A stretch of 64,000 nt of DNA from Actinopolymorpha singaporensis (lineage in GTDB: Bacteria > Actinomycetota > Actinomycetes > Propionibacteriales > Actinopolymorphaceae). Every line of letters starts with the position of its first letter. The first letter of the stretch is position 1. The stretch covers positions 2,777,981 to 2,841,980 of the forward strand of contig NZ_LT629732.1 in NCBI RefSeq assembly GCF_900104745.1. The letters run 5' to 3'. Positions 1 to 8,331 of the stretch are shown here, in pieces. A program made the translations under genes and the position numbers. The notes beneath the pieces were generated by a model, which worked only from the letters and a program-made list of their open reading frames with translations, was not told the DNA's origin and made no database searches.

Positions 1-544
1 CGGTGATGTTCCACGGGCCCAGCTCGCCGGCGAGCGCCCGGGTGAAGTGCGCGACCGCCGCCTTCGCCGAGGCGTACGCCGAGCCGCCCGCGGTGGGGAC
101 GATCGCGGCGAACGACGAGACGTTGATGATGCGGCCGGAACGCTGCTCCTTCATCACCGGGACGACGGCCTTGCACATCAGGAACGTTCCGGTGAGGTTG
201 ACGTCCTGGCAGCGGCGCCAGCTCTCCTCCGACAGCACGTCGACGGGCCCGCCCGCGACGATGCCGGCGTTGTTGACCAGGATGTCGATGCGGCCGTGCC
301 GGCGTACGGTCTCCTCGACGACCTCCTGGATGCGGGCGAGGTCGGTGACGTCGCAGACGAACTGACTCGCGGGTACGCCGCTCTCGGAGCCGAGCTCGGC
401 GCCCAAGGCGTCCAGCTCGTCGGGGTGGACGTCCAGCGCCACGGTGGTGACCCCTTCGGCGGCCAGCCGGCGCACCAGCGCGCGGCCGATCCCGCGCCCG
501 GCGCCGGTCACCACGGCGACACGTCCACTCAGATCGATGTGCAT
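1..544 (-). CDS. SDR-family oxidoreductase, 3' end cut off by window edge
   Basis: The reading frame opens at ATG (544-542) and stays open to the left edge, giving about 181 residues of a normal 250-residue short-chain dehydrogenase. The N-terminal Rossmann motif TGAGRGIG lies at about residues 13-20, followed by the NNAG motif. The Ser and the YASAK catalytic pair (S-x12-Y-x3-K) appear near the left edge. It should be a cytosolic NAD(P)-dependent alcohol or ketone oxidoreductase of the FabG type. The substrate cannot be told. A weak GACGGG may serve as ribosome site. It faces away from alkB's promoter, and its 3' neighbour is outside the window. Confidence 0.9.
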   Translation of the reverse strand, partial: MHIDLSGRVAVVTGAGRGIGRALVRRLAAEGVTTVALDVHPDELDALGAELGSESGVPASQFVCDVTDLARIQEVVEETVRRHGRIDILVNNAGIVAGGPVDVLSEESWRRCQDVNLTGTFLMCKAVVPVMKEQRSGRIINVSSFAAIVPTAGGSAYASAKAAVAHFTRALAGELGPWNIT

Positions 545-645
545 GCCCGTCAGCCAACCACGAAGGCGGGCGGGCGGTGGCCGAGCTGTCCGGGCATGGT
601 CTGCCCTGTCTCGCTCCTCGGGCCGGGTGTGAGGCGGGCCAGGGC

Positions 646-1275
646 TCAGCGCACCCCGTGCGGACGGAACTGGATGCTGATCCGCGGCCCGACCACTCCC
701 TTGGTCTTGGGCACGCAGTGCTCCCAGGTGCGCTGGCAGGAGCCACCCATCACGATCAGGTCGCCGTGGCCGAGCGGATGACGGATCGTCTCTCCGCCGC
801 CGCGCGGTCGCAGCAGCAGGGAACGCGGGGCGCCGAGAGAGATGATCGCGACCATGGTGTCGTCGGTGCGGCCGCGACCGATCCGGTCACCGTGCCAGGC
901 CACGCTGTCGCTGCCGTCGCGGTAAAGGCACAGTCCGGCGGTACGGAAGGGCTCGCCCAGCTCCTCGGCGTAGTGGGCGTCCAGGGCGGCCTTCGCCTCG
1001 TCGAGCAGTGGGTGGGGAAGGGGCGCGTCCTCGTCGTAGAAGCACAGCAGCCGCGGGACGTCGACCACCCGGTCGTACATCTGCCGCTTCTCGGCGTACC
1101 ACGGGACCGTCTCACACAGCCGCTCGAACAGCTGGTCGGAGCCGCGCACCCACCCGGGCCGAAGGTCGATCCATGCTCCATAGCTGAGCGGCACCCGGCG
1201 GACGGCGCCGGCGAGCTCGGCCAGGCCCGGCTCGTCGGCGTAGTCCAGCAGGGAGCCCTGGAACGCCGCGGTCAC
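646..1275 (-). CDS. alkB: AlkB-type 2-oxoglutarate/Fe(II) DNA dealkylase
   Basis: A 209-residue protein of the AlkB family, which removes methyl or etheno adducts from DNA by 2-oxoglutarate-dependent oxidation. The iron ligands are visible as H128 and D130 (WHGD) and H186 (WEHCVP). The 2-oxoglutarate pair R198/R204 follows the RxxxxxR pattern near the C-terminus. I chose GTG at 1275 because a TAGGGT -10 hexamer ends 7 nt upstream and the protein then begins close to the usual family start. The frame is open upstream to 1392, but no good ribosome site supports those starts. A near-perfect LexA box covers the -35 region, so DNA-damage induction is likely. Confidence 0.93.
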   Translation of the reverse strand: MTAAFQGSLLDYADEPGLAELAGAVRRVPLSYGAWIDLRPGWVRGSDQLFERLCETVPWYAEKRQMYDRVVDVPRLLCFYDEDAPLPHPLLDEAKAALDAHYAEELGEPFRTAGLCLYRDGSDSVAWHGDRIGRGRTDDTMVAIISLGAPRSLLLRPRGGGETIRHPLGHGDLIVMGGSCQRTWEHCVPKTKGVVGPRISIQFRPHGVR

Positions 1276-1282
1276 GTCTCCG

Positions 1283-1288
1283 ACCCTA
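1283..1288 (-). promoter_or_regulatory. Leaderless -10 hexamer of alkB
   Basis: TAGGGT on the minus strand matches the actinobacterial TANNNT -10. It ends 7 nt before the GTG at 1275, so the transcript would start at or next to the start codon. Confidence 0.6.
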
Positions 1289-1297
1289 CCCGATGCT

Positions 1298-1313
1298 TCG
1301 AACAGACGTTCGC
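1298..1313 (-). promoter_or_regulatory. Candidate LexA (SOS) box upstream of alkB
   Basis: The plus strand reads TCGAAC-AGAC-GTTCGC. The known actinobacterial LexA box is TCGAAC-N4-GTTCGA, so 11 of 12 specified bases match. The site lies 9 bp upstream of the alkB -10 hexamer and covers the -35 position, a normal place for repression. Confidence 0.7.
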
Positions 1314-1440
1314 CGGAGGCGGTGCCCGGAGTGTCAACCGGACGTTTCGGACCGCCCCGCCGCATGGAACCTGATCCGGTGGAGCGGTTCAATAGCGATC
1401 ACCTGACAGCCCTGACAGCGAGTTCACGGGAAGGATGCCG

Positions 1441-1506
1441 ATGACGCCTGCCACCGCCGACCCGCGGACCGCTCCGGCGCCGCCGCGGCGCAGGAGGGAG
1501 CCGTGA
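1441..1506 (+). CDS. Tiny upstream ORF (21 aa, Pro/Arg-rich) coupled to the next gene
   Basis: An ATG at 1441 follows GGGAAGGA and opens a 21-codon frame rich in Pro and Arg, ending in PPRRRREP. Its TGA (1504-1506) overlaps the GTG start of the methyltransferase (GTGA). The gene's own AGGAGG ribosome site lies inside this frame. The arrangement suggests a leader peptide or translational coupling, but a chance ORF is possible in such GC-rich DNA. Confidence 0.35.
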   Translation: MTPATADPRTAPAPPRRRREP

Positions 1507-2003
1507 GCCGGCATCGTTTCCACGGCGACCCGGCCCGCTTCGAGGTGGTCGCGGCGTACGTCGGTGAGCGGTTCCCGACGGCGAAGTACGTCGCGGACGT
1601 GGCCGGTGGCCAGGGCATGCTGGCGCGGCTGCTGCGCAAGCGGTACGGCATGGAGTGCGAGGTGGTGGACCCGCGCGGCTGGACGCTGAAGGGTGTGCCC
1701 GGCCGGGCGGAGGAGTACTCCGCGGCGATGGCCGACTTCTACGACGTCGTGGTCGGCCTGCATCCGGACGAGGCGCTGCGGGAGGTTGTCGACTCAGCCG
1801 TCACCCGTCCGGTCCTGGTGGTGCCCTGCTGCAACTTCTGGGATCGCTCCCACCGGCTGGGCCAGGCCGAGCTCCTCGCCGCGGTCGCCGCGCACCACCG
1901 CGGCCTCGGTGGCCGCTGCGAGACCGTACGACTGGACTTCCGAGGGCCGAAGAACCTCGGCCTCGTCCTCGAACCCCCCGCTGCGCCTGGCCGCGACGCC
2001 TGA
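1503..2003 (+). CDS. Small SAM-dependent methyltransferase-like protein
   Basis: A 166-residue protein with GTG start preceded by AGGAGG. Residues about 28-40 (VADVAGGQGML) look like motif I of class I SAM-binding folds, followed by an acidic residue after the second strand (EVVDPR). A PCCNFW segment around residue 108 resembles the PCC motif of some small methyltransferase families. The protein is shorter than typical RNA or small-molecule methyltransferases, and the substrate is unknown. It is divergent from alkB with about 230 bp between the starts. The only other thing in that gap is a short ORF that overlaps its start. Confidence 0.6.
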   Translation: MSRHRFHGDPARFEVVAAYVGERFPTAKYVADVAGGQGMLARLLRKRYGMECEVVDPRGWTLKGVPGRAEEYSAAMADFYDVVVGLHPDEALREVVDSAVTRPVLVVPCCNFWDRSHRLGQAELLAAVAAHHRGLGGRCETVRLDFRGPKNLGLVLEPPAAPGRDA

Positions 2004-2055
2004 TTCGTTCCCGGGGAGCCGCGGCGACCGAACGCGGACGCGGATCGGCCGACGG

Positions 2056-2085
2056 CTGTCATCCGCACTGGTCGTTAAATACAGT
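2056..2085 (+). promoter_or_regulatory. Possible sigma-70-type promoter for the beta-propeller pair
   Basis: CTGTCA and TACAGT are separated by 18 bp. Initiation would give a leader of about 60 nt before the ATG at 2152. The match is moderate. Confidence 0.4.
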
Positions 2086-2151
2086 CCGGACCGAAACATC
2101 GCACCGGCAGACTTCGACGTTCGTCCGCCCCGAGCCCGCGGGAGGCACGCC

Positions 2152-4116
2152 ATGCCAGGTTCCGCGATCGTGTCCGCTGCTGCCGCCACCGCCGCCGTCG
2201 CACTCACCGTCGCAGCAGCGTTTCCGGCCGTCGCGCCTGGCTCGGCGCGAGGTGTGGCCGAGAAAGAGAGTGCGGCCGCCCCGGTCACCGACCTGGGCCC
2301 GGCGTCCTCGGTCACCGTCCTCAACGGCTCCGAGCCGATCGGCGACCGCATCTACGTCAACACCGGCGGGGTCAGCCCGACCGTCGTCGGTGCGTACGAC
2401 CCGGCGCAGAAGCGGGTCACCCAGCGATACACCTTGCCGACGGGGCAGGGCGCGTGGGCGACGACCGCCGTGGGCACCGACCTCTACGTCGGTACGTACG
2501 CACCGGGGGACCTCTACCGGGTCGACACCACCGGCACGTCGGTGCAGAAGGTGGCGGACGTCGGCCCGGACGACTTCATCTGGGCGCTGGACACCTCCCC
2601 GGACGGCAAGGTCTACGGCGGGACGTACCCGCGCGGCCGGGTCTTCGAGTACGACCCCGCGACCGGCGCGAAGCGCGACTACGGGACGGTGGTGGCGGGT
2701 GAGCAGTACGTCCGCAGCATCGCCGTCGACGACACCACGATCTACGCCGGCGTGGGGTCGCACGCGCACCTGATGGCCATCGACCGTGCCACCGGTGCCG
2801 GCAAGGACATCCTGCCCGCGGAGTTCGCCGACCGTACGTTCGTCGCGACCCTCGCCCTGGAGGACGGCGTACTCGCGGCCGGGCTGTCGGCGACCGGAAC
2901 GATGCTGCTGATCGACACCGCCGATCCGACGCGTTACGAGGTCGTCCAGGCGCCGAACGACTCCTACATCACCGCCATCAGCATCGACGCGGCGAACAAC
3001 GACGTCTACTTCGGAACCCGCCCGTCCGGCACGCTCTACAAGTACGACCGGGACACCGGCACGCTCACCTCGCTGCTGGTTCCCTACGACGGCGCGTACT
3101 TCGGCCGGATCATCATCGACGGACGGACGCTGCGCGGCATCCTCACCAGCAACGTGGTGAGCTATGACCTCGACACGGGGGAGTACGACGGCGTCGACAT
3201 CACTCAGGCAGGCATGCCGCCGGCACCCGAACTCGCGATGGCGATCGCCACCGACGGGCCCCGCGTCTACGTCAGCGGCAAGGCCGGGGTTCAGGTGCAC
3301 GACCTCGCGGCGGGGACGTCGAGCCGGGTGTTCCTGCCCGGTGAGGCGAAGGCGATGACGCCGGTACGAGGAGAGCTGTGGCTGTCGGTCTACACGCTGG
3401 CCTACCTGTTCCGGATGTCGCCCGGCGGCGAGCCGGTCCGGGTTGCCACGCTCGGCAACGACCAGACCCGGCCACTGGACGCGGCGTACTCGCCGAGCGA
3501 CGGGTTGCTCGCGGTCGGAACCCAACCGGAGTACGGCAGGTACGGCGGCGCGCTCGGTCTCTACGATCCCGGCGTCGGGCATCTGTCGGTGTACCGCGAC
3601 ATCGTCCCCGACCAGTCGGTGCGGTCGGTGGCGATCAAGAACGGAACGGTCTTCCTCGGCAGCAGTATCCGCAACGGACTGGGCACCACGCCGCGGGCGC
3701 CCGAGGCGAAACTGGCCGCCTTCGACCTGGCCACCCGCACGGTGACGTACGAGCTGGTACCCGTTCCCGGAGCCAAGGAGATAGTCGACCTGGTGGCCAC
3801 CGGCGACCGGGTGTACGGCGTGACGGAGACCGGGCTGATGTTCGAGTACGACCCGCGCCGGCGACAGGTGCTGCGGACCGCGCAGGTCGCGGACGGTGCA
3901 CCGGCACTGGTGTTGGTCGGGCGGACCATCTACGGAGCCGACACCCGCCACGTCTTCCGGGTCGACCGGTCCACCCTCACGGCCACGACGGTGGTGGACG
4001 ACCTGCACACCGAAAGCTACAGCGGCGCCATGATCGCCGCCGCACCCGACGGCTCCGCGCTGTACGCGCTGCGCGGACGCAACCTGGTTCGGATCGGACT
4101 GGAAGGCAACCGATGA
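2152..4116 (+). CDS. Secreted beta-propeller protein (paralogue 1)
   Basis: A 654-residue protein. The ATG at 2152 follows GGGAGG. Residues 1-34 form a hydrophobic Ala-rich signal peptide. The rest consists of repeated blades with motifs such as VYxGT...GxLYxxD and DxxTG, as in PQQ-like or YVTN-type beta-propellers. No catalytic motif was recognised. It overlaps the next gene by 4 nt (ATGA), so the two are translationally coupled. The mature protein starts with VTDLGPA and ends in GRNLVRI, both shared with the downstream gene, so the two arose by tandem duplication. A role in extracellular binding or carbohydrate metabolism is only a guess. Confidence 0.8.
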   Translation: MPGSAIVSAAAATAAVALTVAAAFPAVAPGSARGVAEKESAAAPVTDLGPASSVTVLNGSEPIGDRIYVNTGGVSPTVVGAYDPAQKRVTQRYTLPTGQGAWATTAVGTDLYVGTYAPGDLYRVDTTGTSVQKVADVGPDDFIWALDTSPDGKVYGGTYPRGRVFEYDPATGAKRDYGTVVAGEQYVRSIAVDDTTIYAGVGSHAHLMAIDRATGAGKDILPAEFADRTFVATLALEDGVLAAGLSATGTMLLIDTADPTRYEVVQAPNDSYITAISIDAANNDVYFGTRPSGTLYKYDRDTGTLTSLLVPYDGAYFGRIIIDGRTLRGILTSNVVSYDLDTGEYDGVDITQAGMPPAPELAMAIATDGPRVYVSGKAGVQVHDLAAGTSSRVFLPGEAKAMTPVRGELWLSVYTLAYLFRMSPGGEPVRVATLGNDQTRPLDAAYSPSDGLLAVGTQPEYGRYGGALGLYDPGVGHLSVYRDIVPDQSVRSVAIKNGTVFLGSSIRNGLGTTPRAPEAKLAAFDLATRTVTYELVPVPGAKEIVDLVATGDRVYGVTETGLMFEYDPRRRQVLRTAQVADGAPALVLVGRTIYGADTRHVFRVDRSTLTATTVVDDLHTESYSGAMIAAAPDGSALYALRGRNLVRIGLEGNR

Positions 4117-6149
4117 CCCATCCCGAACGCAACAACGACGGCATCACCAGGCGTCGCCTGCTCGGCGCGGCCGGCGTGGCCGGTGTAGGGGCGGTCGCGA
4201 CGACGCTTCCGGCCGGCATGACGCCCGCGTATGCGTCGGGTGCGACGACGGCCGACGCTGCTTCGGACCGTACTTCGGCCCCCGCTTCGGGGGCCGCGCC
4301 GACCGTCACCGACCTCGGACCGGCGGTGCTGGGCGCGCCGATCGTCGGGGCCACGGTCGCCGGTGACAGCGGCTTCGTGGTGACCCGTGGACTCGAGCCG
4401 CCGATCCTGGCCGAGTACGACCTGGACACCGGGAGGGTGGTTGCCAACCACGAGTTGACGACCGGGCTCGGCGGCTGGGGCACGGTGTCGGTCGGCGGGT
4501 TCGTCTACGCGGGGATGTACTCCGTCGCGGACATCCACCGGCTGAACCTCGCCACCGGCGCCGTCGAACGCCTTGGCCGCCTGGGCAACGAACAGTTCGC
4601 CTTCGACCTGACGGCCTCGCCGGCCGGAAAGATCTATGCCGGGACGTTTCCGGGCGGGAAGGTGTACGAGATCGATCCCACTGGGTCCGGTGGTCCCGTC
4701 ATCCGCGATCTCGGTCAGGCGGTGCCGGGGCTGCAGTACGTCCGCTGTGTCGCGGCCGGCCCGGACGGCACGGTGTACGCCGGTACCGGCACGTCGGCCC
4801 GGCTGGTGGCGATCGACCCGGTGTCCGGCGCCCGGACCGACATCCTGCCGGCGTCGCTGCACAGTGAGTCGTTCGTCTACGACGTCGCGGTGAGCTCCGA
4901 TCACGTGGTCGCCGGCACCGAGCCCCACGGCCAGCTCGCCGTGATCGACCGCACCAACCCCGCGAACAACAGGACCGTCATCACCGGCGAACGTACGATC
5001 GACGCGATCACCATCGACGGCCACACGGCGTACTTCACCGCTCGCCCGAGCGGTGCCCTGTACGCATACCGGCTGGACAACGGGACGCTGACCCGGCTCG
5101 CTGTCCCGGTTGCCGCGGAGGAGACGCGCGGAGTGTTCGTCCGGGACGGCGTCGTGCACGGTGCGTCCGGCGCGGGGCTGTGGTGGACCTACGACGTGGC
5201 CGACGGTGAGGTGAACGTGGTCGACCTGGTCGACGTCGGCCTGCAGAACGGGCCGGAGCCGCCGCAGTCGGTGTCCTACTCCGGCGACGGTGGCGCGGGG
5301 CAGGTGCTCGTCGGCGGCAACTTCGGCTTGCAGGTACACGACCTGGGCCGGAAGACGAGCCGGCGCGTGCGGGTGGACGGCGAGGCGAAGTCGATGACGC
5401 CGGTCCGCGATCGCACCGTGATGGCGATCTATCCGGGCGCGCTGGTCGACGCGTACGACCACCAGTCCGCGAAGGTCGCCAGGATCGGCGAGATCGGCGG
5501 CCTGGCCAACCGGCCTCGCTCGATGCGCCTGCACCCACCGGGTCGCCTGCTGCTGATCGGCGTACGCAACGAGTACGGCGTACCCGGTGGTGCGCTCGCC
5601 GTGGTCGACGTCCGCTCCGGCACGATCGACCGGTACGACGACCTCGTCGCCGGCCAGGCGGTCGCGGCGGTGGCGAGTCACCGCGATCTCGCCTTCCTCG
5701 GTACAGAGATCGCTGTGGACGGTGCGCCGCCGGTCGCGAAGGAGGCGGTGCTGGCCGGGTTCGACCTCACGACGCGTCAGGTGGCGTGGACGTGGAAGGC
5801 GGTGCCCGGGGCGACCGGGTACGTCAGCCTGGTGCACCATCACGGCCTGCTCTACGGCGTGACGGCGCAAGGCGTCTTGCTGGTGGCGGATCCGGTCGCT
5901 CGCACGGTGGTCGGCTCGGGGCGGATACCGGCCGGGCGGCCCGGCTACCTCACGGTCCGGGCCGGCGCCGTGTTGACCGTGACCAGCGAGGTGCTTGCCC
6001 GGGTGAACCCTGACGCGACCACGACCACGCTGGTTTCCGGGCTCGCGGGTGACTGGTACAACGAGCCGCAACTCGCGGTTAACGAGGACTCCGGGGATGT
6101 CTTCACGGTGCGCGGCCGCAACCTCGTACGCATCCATTTCCCGGCGTAG
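4113..6149 (+). CDS. Tat-exported beta-propeller protein (paralogue 2)
   Basis: A 678-residue paralogue of the upstream protein. The N-terminus carries a twin-arginine leader (TRRRLLGAAGVAGVGA, about residues 12-28), whereas the upstream copy has a Sec-like leader. After a Ser/Ala linker the propeller begins with the same VTDLGPA motif. Repeats such as IYAGTFPGGKVYEID and VYAGTGTSARLVAID mark the blades, and the C-terminus again ends GRNLVRI. The start is the ATG overlapping the previous stop. The family function is unknown to me. Different export routes for a duplicated pair are unusual and suggest that one partner folds or takes a cofactor in the cytosol. Confidence 0.8.
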   Translation: MTHPERNNDGITRRRLLGAAGVAGVGAVATTLPAGMTPAYASGATTADAASDRTSAPASGAAPTVTDLGPAVLGAPIVGATVAGDSGFVVTRGLEPPILAEYDLDTGRVVANHELTTGLGGWGTVSVGGFVYAGMYSVADIHRLNLATGAVERLGRLGNEQFAFDLTASPAGKIYAGTFPGGKVYEIDPTGSGGPVIRDLGQAVPGLQYVRCVAAGPDGTVYAGTGTSARLVAIDPVSGARTDILPASLHSESFVYDVAVSSDHVVAGTEPHGQLAVIDRTNPANNRTVITGERTIDAITIDGHTAYFTARPSGALYAYRLDNGTLTRLAVPVAAEETRGVFVRDGVVHGASGAGLWWTYDVADGEVNVVDLVDVGLQNGPEPPQSVSYSGDGGAGQVLVGGNFGLQVHDLGRKTSRRVRVDGEAKSMTPVRDRTVMAIYPGALVDAYDHQSAKVARIGEIGGLANRPRSMRLHPPGRLLLIGVRNEYGVPGGALAVVDVRSGTIDRYDDLVAGQAVAAVASHRDLAFLGTEIAVDGAPPVAKEAVLAGFDLTTRQVAWTWKAVPGATGYVSLVHHHGLLYGVTAQGVLLVADPVARTVVGSGRIPAGRPGYLTVRAGAVLTVTSEVLARVNPDATTTTLVSGLAGDWYNEPQLAVNEDSGDVFTVRGRNLVRIHFPA

Positions 6150-6262
6150 GCTCTCGGTTTCGGCTGTCTGCACGCTGGCTTGACACGCGTGGTGCGCGAC
6201 CGGAATTCGGTCGATTTCCTTTGTGTGTGGGTTTCCGGCGCGCATGAGTCGATCTTGTTCGG

Positions 6263-6268
6263 TAGAAT
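6263..6268 (+). promoter_or_regulatory. Leaderless -10 hexamer within a GTTCG/CGAAC dyad
   Basis: TAGAAT ends 7 nt before the GTG at 6276. It sits inside an inverted repeat GTTCG-N7-CGAAC (6257-6273). The half-sites resemble LexA half-sites but in inverted order, so this is not a canonical SOS box. Confidence 0.55.
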
Positions 6269-6275
6269 CGAACGC

Positions 6276-8325
6276 GTGAGCGATGGCGGTGAGTGCTTCG
6301 ACGGCCACCTGGGTGATGAGCCCGGTGGCCGTCGGGTGCTGCCCGCGGGGTTTGCTGATCTGCCGGCGGGTCCTGGGTTGGCGGCGGCGGTGGCGGGGGT
6401 CGACGTGGCTGGGTGTAACGGGTTGGAGCTGGAGGAGCTGATCAAGGCACGGCGGCGGCTGATCTGCTGGCTGGAGGCTGAGTGCCTGTCCGATGTGAAC
6501 GCGCTGGCCTACGCCGAGCCCGGCAGGGTTGACGGGCCGGCCGGACGCAGCGCCACCCCGGATCCGATGACCCCGGAGGTCCTGGAACCGCTGCTGGGGT
6601 GGACCGGCTACCGGGCGCACCAGTACGTGGCCCTGGCCGCCACCCTGCCCCGGCTGCCGCGGGTACGTGAGGCCCTCGCGTCCGGTGGGCTGGAACTCAA
6701 CGACGTGCGGATGATCGTGGACCGCATCACCGACGCCAAGCCCGACCTGTGGGGTGCCATCGAGGACGCGATCTTCCCCAAAGTCCTGGAACTGCGGGGC
6801 GGGTTGCTGCGGGCCAAGGTCGAAGCCGAGGTCGTCAAAGCAGACCCCGACGCCGCCGCCAAACGTCACCGGGCGGCCAGGTCCGGGCGGAACGTGGCGA
6901 TCTGGCCCGCCGTCGACGGCGTCGCCGACCTCGCCATCCGCGGCCTGTCCGCAGACCAGGCCGCCGAAGCGTACGGCCACATCGACGCCATCGCCCGCGC
7001 AGCCAAAGCAACCGGAGACTTGCGCACCCTCAGCCAACTCCGCGCCGACGTCGCCGCCGCCCTGCTCACCGGCACCGCCGACATCAAAGACTGCTCGGTC
7101 CCAGCGGCCACCAACCACACCTGGCAGGACCAGGCAGCGCAGGGTGCGGTGCAGAAGCAGACCAAGAAGGGTGAGGCTGAGCAGCACCAGTCTGAGCAGG
7201 ACGAGGCTGAGCAGGACGAGACGCCGCGGGACGAGGCTGGGCAGGACGAGGCTGGGCAGGACGAGGCTGGGCAAGACGAGACGCCGCGGGAGGAAACGCC
7301 GCGGGACACTGAGCAGTGCACCGCGGAAGGCGACGCCTGGCAGGAGTGCGGCGAGCAGGGGTGCTGTGCGGTTCACCGGTACCCCGACCACGACCTGCAC
7401 AGTGCCGGCTGTGACTGCGGTGACTGCGCTCCCGCCGGAACCGGAAACGCCACGGCTGACTACATCCCCTGCCACTGCTCCACCGTCCACGACACCGCAG
7501 CACACGAGGCCGCCGCGCGCAGCGCTGCCGCAGAGGACGCAGATAGCAGCCCCATCGGGCAGAACGCAGCGGAACGCGGCGCAGCCACAGGCAGTGCAGC
7601 TGCTCACACCGCTGCTCCCGACGGCGGGCGGCCTACCGCGGGTCAGATCCCGCGGCAGAACCGCCGACCCGCCGGGTCTGCCTGATCCACCGACAGGTAA
7701 CCCGACACCACCAACACCACCCTGGTGCCCCTCACAACCGAGCTGGGGGCCCATACGAACGCGGGCGAAGATCCAGCTGAACGTGCCGCTGACCACGCTG
7801 ATGGGGCTGTCCGCCCAGCCGGGTGAGCTCGGCGGGTTCGGGCCGGTCATCACCGAGGTGGCCGCCAGGATCGTCGCCAACCACCTCGACAACCCCGAGG
7901 CGAGATTCTCCGTGGGGGTTACCCACCCGGTCACCGGGCGGTTGTTGCATCTGCATCCGCTACCCACCCGATTTCTGCGCGGGCTGCAGGCAGAGCTGGT
8001 GCATGCCCGCGACCAACGCTGCGCATGGACCACCTGCAGGAGACCCGCCGCAACCTGCCACCTCGACCACAACACCGAACACCACCACGGCGGAGAAACC
8101 GCCGTGGACAACATCGCGCCACTCTGCCCACGCCACCACAAAGCCAAAACCGAACGCGACTGGAAACTCCACCAGACCGGCCCCGGCGACCACACCCTCA
8201 CCGACCCCCACGGCCGGCACTACCACAGCCGAACACCATCCCTCACCGACCCGGTGGTACCACCCGAGCGAGCAGTCGCCACCGCCGGCACACCGACGGC
8301 CGACAATGACCTGCCGCCGTTCTGA
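6276..8325 (+). pseudogene. DUF222/HNH endonuclease (13E12-type), frameshifted
   Basis: The N-terminal DUF222 domain runs from GTG 6276 in one frame and ends at a stop at 7685. The expected C-terminal half lies in the +1 frame and ends at 8325. That half contains the conserved QLNVPLTTLMGL segment followed by an HNH zinc-binding region (CAWTTC...CHLDHN...LCPRHHKAKT). No start codon with a ribosome site precedes the C-terminal part, so the two belong to one gene of about 680 codons broken by a single frame shift. Third-position bias places the switch at roughly 7490-7750, in the variable linker. The linker also holds a 15-bp repeat array and a Cys-rich patch. A programmed +1 shift or a sequencing error cannot be excluded. 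Confidence 0.75.
7170..7304 (+). repeat. 15-bp tandem repeat array (about nine units)
   Basis: Imperfect units of the type GACGAGGCTGGGCAG and GACGAGACGCCGCGG follow each other without spacing. They encode acidic pentapeptides (DEAGQ, DETPR). Units are a multiple of three, so copy-number change would not alter the frame. Confidence 0.85.
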
Positions 8326-8331
8326 CTCGAT

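Noticed and set aside
6257-6273. SOS box at the DUF222 promoter
   Set aside because: The half-sites are in the order GTTCG-N7-CGAAC, opposite to the LexA consensus, so I do not call it a LexA box.
4017-8201. A 1394-codon open frame on the minus strand
   Set aside because: It is antisense to the second beta-propeller and the DUF222 gene, and its composition is the mirror of their third-position bias. It has no recognisable domain.
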